NCBI GenBank assembly: GCA_905215815.1
Contig: CAJMRN010000064.1
Location: forward strand, 1-11,429
DNA from: an uncultured bacterium
Lineage (GTDB): Bacteria; Actinomycetota; Coriobacteriia; Coriobacteriales; Coriobacteriaceae
Reading direction: 5' to 3'
Length of the DNA stretch: 11,429 nt
In this document: positions 6,417 to 11,429 of the stretch, one piece after another
Layout: each line of letters begins with the position of its first letter
Position numbering within the stretch: the stretch's first letter is position 1
Program-made: the position numbers and the translations under genes
The notes under the pieces: model-generated
What the model was told of the DNA's origin: nothing
Database searches by the model: none
Seen by the model: only the letters and a program-made list of their open reading frames with translations

Positions 6417-6428
6417 AAAGGATTCACT

Positions 6429-7574
6429 ATGCCTTGCAACCTAGCACCGTCGACCCAGCGCCGTAAAGCGCAGGCCCGCATCGTCCTCCTATTCGCACTG
6501 ATTGCGCTTGCACTGACCGTACTTCCCACGGCGTCGTTCGCCGGCACAGACACCGCGGGCAACGTACTCGCAACCGAAGCTGACTCAAATCCGTCTGGCG
6601 CCAAGGGCGACCTGTACTGGGCCGGCCAAAACCTTAACCTGGACGATGCCTCTATCGACCGCGATATTATCGCGGCGGGCGACAGCCTATCGATTCGCGA
6701 CTGCACTGTAGGCGGAGCCGTTCGCCTGGCTGCGCGTACCATCGATATCTCCAAAACCGCAATCGATGGCAGCGTGACGGTAGCCGGCCAGCACGTCGTG
6801 CTCAACACCGGTAGCGCCGCCAACTGTTTTTACGCGATGGGCGAGACGGTTGCCCTGCGCGGCTCCGCCAAGTCGGCAGCACTCGCGGGCAGTACGGTAA
6901 CCATCGACGGCACCGTCGACGGCGATGTCGAGGTCTGGGCCGACAAGCTCATCTTGGGTAAAAACGCCCACATCACCGGCACGGTGAACGCCCATGTTTC
7001 CGAGGACCCCGAGCGCGCCGAGGGCGCTCAGATCGGCTCCCTCAAAATCGACCGCACCGAGAACGAGAACACCTCTACGATTAACGACGCCATCGGCGGC
7101 ATCGTCGCCGCGGCGCTTTCTACCTGCTTTGTCGCGATCATCCTCGAGCTCGTCTTTCCGCGCGCGACCGCCAGCGCCGCCGGCATGCTTCGCCAACGAC
7201 CCACCCCGCTGTGGGTGAGCGGTCTTTTGGGCGCGGTGGCCGCCGTTCCCGCCGTCCTGTTGCTCATTATCTCGATTGCAGGCCTGTCGCTCGCCGGAGC
7301 CCTCATGTGCGCCGTGATTGGCATCGCTCTGGTCTCGGCGGCATTTATGGGCACCGCAATCGCCCGCATGGTCGGACACAGCCAGAACCGCTACGCCATG
7401 GCCGCCGTCGGCGGTATCGCCGCAGGCGCCCTCACGGGACTTCCCCTCATCGGCGACTTCATCAGCGGCGTGGCCTTTGTCTTTACGCTCGGCTACGTCA
7501 TCCAGATCATCTGGCGCAATGCCCGTCTCAAGCCGCAGCAGGCCGCAAACACTCCAAGCCTTCCCTCCGCCTAG
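6429..7574 (+). CDS. Exported bactofilin-like beta-helix protein with C-terminal membrane domain
   Basis: The product has 381 residues. It opens with a signal peptide: RRKAQAR, a hydrophobic core at about 18-34, and an Ala-x-Ala-like site with cleavage expected after about residue 38 (ASFA/GT). Residues about 59-190 are short repeats of the kind seen in polymer-forming (bactofilin/DUF583-like) right-handed beta-helices, such as TVTIDGTVDGDVEVWADKLI. Residues about 219-362 contain four or five hydrophobic helices, ending in a basic tail. The beta-helix should therefore lie outside the membrane, unlike cytoplasmic bactofilins. Its role is unknown; a cell-envelope scaffold is a guess. The start at 6429 has AAAGGA six bases upstream. 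An ATG at 6381 would run through the inverted repeat and was discarded. It follows the UPF0126 gene by 106 bases. Confidence 0.82.
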   Translation: MPCNLAPSTQRRKAQARIVLLFALIALALTVLPTASFAGTDTAGNVLATEADSNPSGAKGDLYWAGQNLNLDDASIDRDIIAAGDSLSIRDCTVGGAVRLAARTIDISKTAIDGSVTVAGQHVVLNTGSAANCFYAMGETVALRGSAKSAALAGSTVTIDGTVDGDVEVWADKLILGKNAHITGTVNAHVSEDPERAEGAQIGSLKIDRTENENTSTINDAIGGIVAAALSTCFVAIILELVFPRATASAAGMLRQRPTPLWVSGLLGAVAAVPAVLLLIISIAGLSLAGALMCAVIGIALVSAAFMGTAIARMVGHSQNRYAMAAVGGIAAGALTGLPLIGDFISGVAFVFTLGYVIQIIWRNARLKPQQAANTPSLPSA

Positions 7575-7584
7575 CCGTCAACCC

Positions 7585-7611
7585 CCACAAAGGAGACAGG
7601 CACCTTTGTGG
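7585..7611. repeat. REP-like palindrome
   Basis: CCACAAAGG (7585-7593) pairs perfectly with CCTTTGTGG (7603-7611) around the nine-base loop AGACAGGCA. It lies between the bactofilin-like gene and the following terminator. Similar extragenic palindromes carrying GACAGGCACC occur in multiple copies in some genomes and are associated with REP-type transposases. That link is inferred from memory, and no second copy is in this window. Confidence 0.45.
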
Positions 7612-7615
7612 AAAT

Positions 7616-7656
7616 GCAAAAAGGGCGCCGACCGCGATGGGCGGCGCCCTTTCTTG
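7616..7656. terminator. Probable two-way terminator between convergent genes
   Basis: AAAGGGCGCCG (7620-7630) pairs perfectly over 11 bases with CGGCGCCCTTT (7642-7652) around an 11-base loop. On the plus strand TTTCTTGTT runs from 7650. On the minus strand the A-rich left flank gives TTTTTGC. It lies between a plus-strand gene ending at 7574 and typA ending at 7680 on the minus strand, so one hairpin could serve both. Confidence 0.85.
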
Positions 7657-7679
7657 TTAGTCGTTATAAGCCCCAGCGC

Positions 7680-9518
7680 TTATTTGTTGACCTGGCCGGC
7701 GCGGACGGCAGCCTTCTTGCGGTCGGTGGCGTTGAGCAGACGCTTGCGCAGGCGGATGTTCTTGGGGGTAATCTCGACCAGCTCGTCGTCGGCGATGTAC
7801 TCCAGCGCCTCCTCGAGCGAGAAGGTGCGGGGCGGCACCAGCTGGACGGAGATATCGGAGGTCGAGGAACGCTGGTTGCCCAGGTTCTTGGTACGCGCAA
7901 TGTTGACGACCATGTCGCCGGCCTTGCTGCGCTCGCCCACGATCATGCCCTCATAGCATTCGGTGCCCGGCTCAACGAACAGCTGGCCGCGCTCCTGCAG
8001 CGTACCCAGAGCGTAGGCAACGGCCTTCTCGGTGGTCATGGAGATCATGGCGCCGTTCTGGCGGTTACCGATCTCACCGGCGTAAGGACCATACTCCAGG
8101 AAGGTGTGGTAGAACACGCCCTCGCCGTGAGTGACGTTCATAATGCGGTTCTTAAGACCCATGATGCCGCGGGTCGGGATCTTGAACTCAAGGTGCGTCA
8201 CGATGCCCGAGGTGTCCATGCTCGTCATGATGCCGCCAGAGGTGCCGAAGACCTCAACGACCTTGCCCGAGTACTCGTCCGGGCACTCGACGACGGCCTG
8301 CTCGACAGGCTCCAGCTTGTTGCCGCTCTCGTCCTTCTTAAACAGAACGCGGGGACGACCGACCTGGAACTCAAAGCCCTCGCGGCGCATGGACTCCATC
8401 AGGACGGACAGGTGCAGAATGCCACGACCCGAGACCTCGACGCCGCTCTTGTCCTCGAGCTCCTCGATCTTCATGGTCACGTTGTTCTCGGCCTCATTGA
8501 ACAGGCGCTCCTTGAGCTGACGGGCGCCCACGATGTCGCCGTCGCGACCGACGAGTGGGGAGGTCGAGGCCTCAAAGACGATGGACAGGGTCGGCGGGTC
8601 GATCTCGATGGGCTCGAGCTCGACGGGGTTCTCGGGATCGGTGTAGACATCACCGATATCGGTGCGGTCGATGCCCACGACGGCGGCGATGTCACCCGCG
8701 CCGACTTCCTGGCACTCGGTGCGGCCCAGGTAGTCAAAGGTGAAGAGCTGCTTGACGGTGGCAGTAGCGCTGGATCCATCGTTCTTGACGACCAGGATCT
8801 GGTCGCCCTGGTGGATGGTGCCGGAGTACACGCGACCGATGCCGATGCGGCCGACGAAGTTGGAGTGGTCGATAGTCACGCACTGCATGGCCAGCGGGGC
8901 GTTCTCGTCGACCTCGGGCGCAGGCATGTCGTCGATGATCATATCGAGCAGCGGATACATGTCCATGTTGCCGTCGTTGGGGTCAAGGCGGGCAAAGCCA
9001 TTCATGGCGCTGGCGTAGACCACGTGCTCCATGGCAAACTCAAGCTGGTCGTCGGTGGCGCCCAGGTCGGCCATAAGGTCCAGGCAGTCGTTGTACGCCT
9101 TCTCGGGGTTAGCACCCGGACGATCGATCTTGTTGATGACGATCATAATCTTGAGGCCGGTATCGATAGCGTGACGCAGCACGAAGCGGGTCTGGGGCAT
9201 GGGGCCCTCAAAAGCGTCGACCAGCAGCAGGGCGCCGTCGGCCATACGCAGCACGCGCTCGACCTCGCCGCCAAAGTCGGCGTGGCCCGGGGTGTCGATG
9301 ACGTTGATCTTGACGTCCTTGTACTCGATAGAGATGTTCTTGGCGAGAATCGTAATGCCGCGCTCGCGCTCCTGGTCGTTAGAATCCAGGACGCGGTCCT
9401 CGACCTGCTGGTTGGCACGGAAGGCGTCCGTGGCACGCAGGAGCTTGTCGACCATCGTCGTCTTGCCGTGGTCGACGTGAGCGATGATGGCGATGTTCCT
9501 CAGATTGTCTACGCGCAT
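7680..9518 (-). CDS. typA: Ribosome-associated translational GTPase TypA/BipA
   Basis: TypA/BipA is an EF-G-like GTPase that binds 70S ribosomes and helps 50S assembly and growth under cold or stress. The 612-residue product is full length for the family. G1 is AHVDHGKTT (13-21), G2 RGITI (53-57), G3 DTPGH (75-79) and G4 NKID (129-132). After the G domain come the beta-barrel and the EF-G-like domains, then the TypA-specific C-terminal domain with PTRGIMGLKN and GALISMTTEKAVAYAL-like text (here GAMISMTTEKAVAYALG). The start at 9518 has AGGGGA six bases upstream. A TATATA box lies at 9540-9545 without a good -35 partner, so promoter assignment is open. The gene is 117 bases after an unrecognised gene on the same strand. 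A terminator lies beyond its stop codon. Confidence 0.98.
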   Translation of the reverse strand: MRVDNLRNIAIIAHVDHGKTTMVDKLLRATDAFRANQQVEDRVLDSNDQERERGITILAKNISIEYKDVKINVIDTPGHADFGGEVERVLRMADGALLLVDAFEGPMPQTRFVLRHAIDTGLKIMIVINKIDRPGANPEKAYNDCLDLMADLGATDDQLEFAMEHVVYASAMNGFARLDPNDGNMDMYPLLDMIIDDMPAPEVDENAPLAMQCVTIDHSNFVGRIGIGRVYSGTIHQGDQILVVKNDGSSATATVKQLFTFDYLGRTECQEVGAGDIAAVVGIDRTDIGDVYTDPENPVELEPIEIDPPTLSIVFEASTSPLVGRDGDIVGARQLKERLFNEAENNVTMKIEELEDKSGVEVSGRGILHLSVLMESMRREGFEFQVGRPRVLFKKDESGNKLEPVEQAVVECPDEYSGKVVEVFGTSGGIMTSMDTSGIVTHLEFKIPTRGIMGLKNRIMNVTHGEGVFYHTFLEYGPYAGEIGNRQNGAMISMTTEKAVAYALGTLQERGQLFVEPGTECYEGMIVGERSKAGDMVVNIARTKNLGNQRSSTSDISVQLVPPRTFSLEEALEYIADDELVEITPKNIRLRKRLLNATDRKKAAVRAGQVNK

Positions 9519-9635
9519 GTAGTTCCCCTATCTTCTATCTATATACAAACGGCACGCGTATGCGACCCGCCCAGCAACACAACGCTCGACGGGAATATTG
9601 AGCCTTTTACCGAAAACTCGTTTATTTTAGCGATT

Positions 9636-10085
9636 TTAGATAAGAGGGGTTTCCTCACCTGCAGGTTCAGGGTCGCTCCACATAAAACCATCGCCGGCGC
9701 CCACACCCTCGTACAGTACGTATGCCGAAAAACCGCTCTCGAGCGTCGTCTCAAAGAAGCTCACGAGCAGCGCGTCATGGTAGCCGCCGTCAATTTCGAC
9801 ACACCCGGTGTACCCGATGGCGTAACGGGCAATGCGGCCCAAACCCTCGTCCTTAAGACCCATCTTGTGCTCGGAGATAAAGTTGGTGGCGGCCTCGAGG
9901 CACGCCTCTTCGCCGTCCTCGTCGAGTGCCGCCAGATAGCGGTTGGACGAGGCGTCTTCGATCGCAACGACAACGCCGGGATTCTCACCAGCGGCAAGAT
10001 CGTCTAAAAATGCCCCGATGAGGTCGCACACCATGGCGTCGAGCTCGGCGGAGACGTTTCCGGCGTCCTGCATATCCTGTGCCAT
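9636..10085 (-). CDS. Unrecognised acidic soluble protein
   Basis: I do not recognise this family. The product has 149 residues and is clearly acidic. It has no signal peptide or membrane segment. The N-terminal third looks helical (SAELDAMVCDLIGAFLDDLA). The middle alternates short strands and helices (VVVAIEDASSNRYLAAL, then ACLEAATNFISEHKMG), and the C-terminal part is rich in aromatic residues and glycine. It is coding-like, with codon use similar to its neighbours. The ATG at 10085 has GGAAGG about eight bases upstream. It starts 30 bases after the small membrane protein gene on the same strand, so the two are probably co-transcribed. An overlapping plus-strand frame is the shadow of typA and of this gene. 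Confidence 0.75.
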   Translation of the reverse strand: MAQDMQDAGNVSAELDAMVCDLIGAFLDDLAAGENPGVVVAIEDASSNRYLAALDEDGEEACLEAATNFISEHKMGLKDEGLGRIARYAIGYTGCVEIDGGYHDALLVSFFETTLESGFSAYVLYEGVGAGDGFMWSDPEPAGEETPLI

Positions 10086-10115
10086 TTTTAGACCTTCCCA
10101 TCGAGTCCGGCGTCG

Positions 10116-10505
10116 TTACATCTCTTGTGCCTCGGCAGCGATCTTGGCGGCGGCGTCGCGGGCGCGCATCATATCGGCCGCGCGCTTATCGAGTACCTTG
10201 ATCTGGTTGGTCAGCATCACGGCATCGACCACGCCCCAGATGACCAAGCCCGTCGAAATCGAAAACCCAAGCGCACCAACTGTACCACGAAGGCGCGATG
10301 AGATTGCCGCGACAAGTGCGGAGACGGCAACCATCTTGATAAAGGAGGCACGGCGTTCGCGAAGCGTGCGGGCCTGCGTCACATAGGCGATGCGTGCGGC
10401 CTCGGATGCCTCCGAGCGCATCTGGGCCTCGCGGGCAATGGCGGCCGCCTCGGCCGAGACGCCACGCTCCATCAGTGCACACTCCGTCTCATGGCTACCC
10501 GTCAT
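10116..10505 (-). CDS. Small two-helix membrane protein (unrecognised)
   Basis: The product has 129 residues. An Ala/Glu/Arg-rich helical N-terminal part (about 15-55) is followed by two hydrophobic segments, about 56-70 (IKMVAVSALVAAISS) and about 75-98 (TVGALGFSISTGLVIWGVV). A short charged helix, possibly coiled-coil, ends the protein (about 103-129). No family is recognised. The ATG at 10505 follows the TAA of the upstream nuclease-like gene directly, with no gap, which suggests translational coupling. An alternative ATG at 10472 (118 residues) has GGAG nine bases upstream and is a real possibility. Both helical ends should face the same side of the membrane. It lies in a three-gene run with the genes on either side. 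Confidence 0.72.
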   Translation of the reverse strand: MTGSHETECALMERGVSAEAAAIAREAQMRSEASEAARIAYVTQARTLRERRASFIKMVAVSALVAAISSRLRGTVGALGFSISTGLVIWGVVDAVMLTNQIKVLDKRAADMMRARDAAAKIAAEAQEM

Positions 10506-11006
10506 TTAAAAATCATCGGGCGAGAGCGTATGGACGAACTCGTCGAACTTCTCAAATTCCTGCTCGTCATCGATTTCCTCGACAACCGGAGATACGGTGC
10601 CTAGGCGGTTCATGATGTCGTCCTCCACAAACATGGGAGCATTGCTGCGCACGGCGAGGGCGATGGCATCGCTCGGACGCGCATCGATCCTATGCTCGCT
10701 GCCGTCGGCCAAAACGACGGCCGTCGCATAGAACACGGGAGGCTCGGCACGGACAATCTCGATACGCTCGAGTTTTGCATCCAGGGCATCAAGCGTATCG
10801 AGCAGCAGGTCATGGGCAATCGGGCGCTCGGCGCGACCGCTGTCGATACCACGGCTAATAGCCGCAGCCTCAAACGAACCAGTTTGGATGGAGAGGGAGC
10901 GCAGCGGCGCGGGGGAGTCCGATTTGCTGCAGCGCTCGCGAAGCACGATAAGCGATGGCACGGGACCGGCGGCCATGACGATGGTCTCTATGTCGACACG
11001 AACCAT
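10506..11006 (-). CDS. Bifunctional nuclease family protein (DUF151)
   Basis: The 166-residue product belongs to the DUF151/bifunctional nuclease family, whose plant relatives act as DNases and RNases. The bacterial role is not settled. The family signature IDARPSDAIALAVRSNAPMF (about 107-126) is intact. The earlier SFEAAAIS (about 44-51) and RPIAHDLL (about 61-68) correspond to other conserved blocks. Bacterial members are usually about 150-200 residues, so this is complete. An acidic C-terminal tail (about 142-166) follows the domain. The start at 11006 is fixed by GGAGGTG five bases upstream; a frame reaching 11054 was discarded. It is the first gene of a probable three-gene run. Confidence 0.92.
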   Translation of the reverse strand: MVRVDIETIVMAAGPVPSLIVLRERCSKSDSPAPLRSLSIQTGSFEAAAISRGIDSGRAERPIAHDLLLDTLDALDAKLERIEIVRAEPPVFYATAVVLADGSEHRIDARPSDAIALAVRSNAPMFVEDDIMNRLGTVSPVVEEIDDEQEFEKFDEFVHTLSPDDF

Positions 11007-11036
11007 GGAACACCTCCGGTACGTAGCGGTTAACAC

Positions 11037-11052
11037 GCGGCGCCTTCGCCGC
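11037..11052. other. GC-rich hairpin in the leader of the nuclease-like gene
   Basis: GCGGCG (11037-11042) pairs with CGCCGC (11047-11052) around a four-base loop, about 30 bases upstream of the ATG at 11006. On the minus strand it lies between the putative -10 box and the ribosome binding site, so it would be in the mRNA leader. No T-run follows. Confidence 0.4.
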
Positions 11053-11063
11053 ATTGAATTGCT

Positions 11064-11093
11064 ATACTACCCAATCTTTCGCACGGCACACAA
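11064..11093 (-). promoter_or_regulatory. Weak promoter candidate for the nuclease-like operon
   Basis: On the minus strand TTGTGT (11088-11093) is followed after 18 bases by TAGTAT (11064-11069). Each box matches four of six consensus positions. The leader would be about 50 bases. A shifted -10 box (TATAGC) is also possible, so the assignment is tentative. Confidence 0.4.
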
Positions 11094-11120
11094 AACCAAA
11101 ATGAGTTTTATAACACACAA

Positions 11121-11152
11121 GAAAAAAAGCCCCGAGGCAATACCTCGAGGCT
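11121..11152 (-). terminator. Terminator of the tRNA-Ala/tRNA-Ile cluster
   Basis: On the minus strand AGCCTCGAGG (11143-11152) pairs with CCTCGGGGCT (11128-11137), ten pairs with one G-U, around a five-base loop. Seven T (11122-11128) overlap the end of the stem and continue past it. It lies 14 bases after the CCA end of tRNA-Ile. Confidence 0.9.
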
Positions 11153-11166
11153 CTTCACAGTTTTGA

Positions 11167-11243
11167 TGGTGGACCTGACAAGATTCGAACTTGTGACCTC
11201 CCGGTTATCAGCCGGACGCTCTAACCAACTGAGCTACAGGTCC
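11167..11243 (-). tRNA. tRNA-Ile, anticodon GAT
   Basis: A complete 77-base tRNA with encoded CCA (11167-11169). The acceptor stem is GGACCTG/CAGGTCC with discriminator A. The anticodon arm TCCGG-CTGATAA-CCGGG gives GAT at 11207-11209, reading AUC and AUU. The D arm contains the usual TAGCTCAGTTGGTTAGAGC, and the T arm is intact. It follows tRNA-Ala by four bases on the same strand. Confidence 0.97.
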
Positions 11244-11247
11244 ATCA

Positions 11248-11323
11248 TGGTGGAGGTTAGGGGGATCGAACCCCTGACCTCAGGCTTGCAAAGCCCGCGC
11301 TCTCCCAGCTGAGCTAAACCCCC
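11248..11323 (-). tRNA. tRNA-Ala, anticodon TGC
   Basis: A complete 76-base tRNA with encoded CCA (11248-11250). The acceptor stem is GGGGGTT/AACCTCC with one internal G-U pair. The usual alanine identity pair G3-U70 appears to fall at that position. The anticodon arm CGGGC-TTTGCAA-GCCTG gives TGC at 11288-11290. Only four bases separate it from tRNA-Ile, so both are cut from one transcript. Confidence 0.97.
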
Positions 11324-11334
11324 ACGGAGACAGT

Positions 11335-11379
11335 AATAAACACCCCAGCGGCGACTCGGCTCTCGCTGGGGTGTTTATT
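11335..11379. terminator. 16-bp perfect hairpin between tRNA genes
   Basis: AATAAACACCCCAGCG (11335-11350) pairs perfectly with CGCTGGGGTGTTTATT (11364-11379) around a 13-base loop. The AT-rich outer half acts like the A-tract/T-tract of a two-way terminator, although no separate T-run follows. It lies 11 bases after the CCA end of the partial tRNA-Ile at the window edge and 11 bases before the 5' end of tRNA-Ala. It could end the first transcript, or it could be a processing structure in one long tRNA precursor. Confidence 0.6.
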
Positions 11380-11390
11380 GCGAAAGAAAG

Positions 11391-11429
11391 TGGTGGACCT
11401 GACAAGATTCGAACTTGTGACCTCCCGGT
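11391..11429 (-). tRNA. Second tRNA-Ile copy, cut by window edge
   Basis: These 39 bases are identical to 11167-11205, the 3' part of tRNA-Ile(GAT) including CCA. The anticodon lies outside the window. The isoacceptor is therefore inferred from the identity of the acceptor and T arms. Confidence 0.88.

Noticed and set aside
9600..9640. TAAAAT boxes upstream of typA
   Set aside because: Two -10-like matches lie in AT-rich sequence but none has a usable -35 partner.
7608..10007. 799-codon open frame on the plus strand
   Set aside because: It lies opposite typA and the next gene, has no recognisable motif, and arises from the GC-rich third codon positions of typA.

Overview
The window looks like a chromosomal housekeeping stretch from a high-GC Gram-positive bacterium of the Coriobacteriia. 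A Collinsella-like genome is my best guess; it is an inference and no search was run. The reasons are the order rpsF-ssb-rpsR-rplI-dnaB, which is usual in Actinobacteria, the GC-rich third codon positions, strong purine-rich ribosome binding sites, and adjacent single tRNA genes with encoded CCA ends. No CRISPR array, transposase, phage gene or obvious new multi-gene system is visible. The unexplained material lies between the genes.

Positions 1-4660 (minus strand): the operon reads rpsF, ssb, rpsR, rplI from right to left. It starts from a well-formed promoter at 4632-4660 and has a hairpin in the rpsF leader. A strong intrinsic terminator at 2801-2838 follows rplI. The replicative helicase dnaB comes next, behind a spacer with palindromes. 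Then comes purA, cut off by the window edge, with its own promoter overlapping the dnaB stop codon.

Positions 4661-5632: about 400 bases without a clear gene hold a minus-strand stretch that reads like decayed coding sequence. Two tRNA-Ser genes (anticodons GGA and CGA) follow on the plus strand, each with a terminator-like hairpin behind it. After them come an inverted 24-base copy of the tRNA-Ser 3' end and a cluster of three hairpins.

Positions 5633-7656 (plus strand): a seven-helix membrane protein of the UPF0126/TRIC-like family, and an exported beta-helix (bactofilin-like) protein fused to a multi-pass membrane region. A REP-like palindrome and a probable two-way terminator close this part.

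Positions 7680-11093 (minus strand): a cluster reads right to left as a bifunctional-nuclease family protein, a small membrane protein, an unrecognised acidic protein, and the ribosome-associated GTPase typA/bipA. At 11121-11429 a minus-strand tRNA cluster reads Ile (partial), a 16-bp hairpin, Ala(TGC), Ile(GAT), terminator. Most of the window therefore serves translation and replication.
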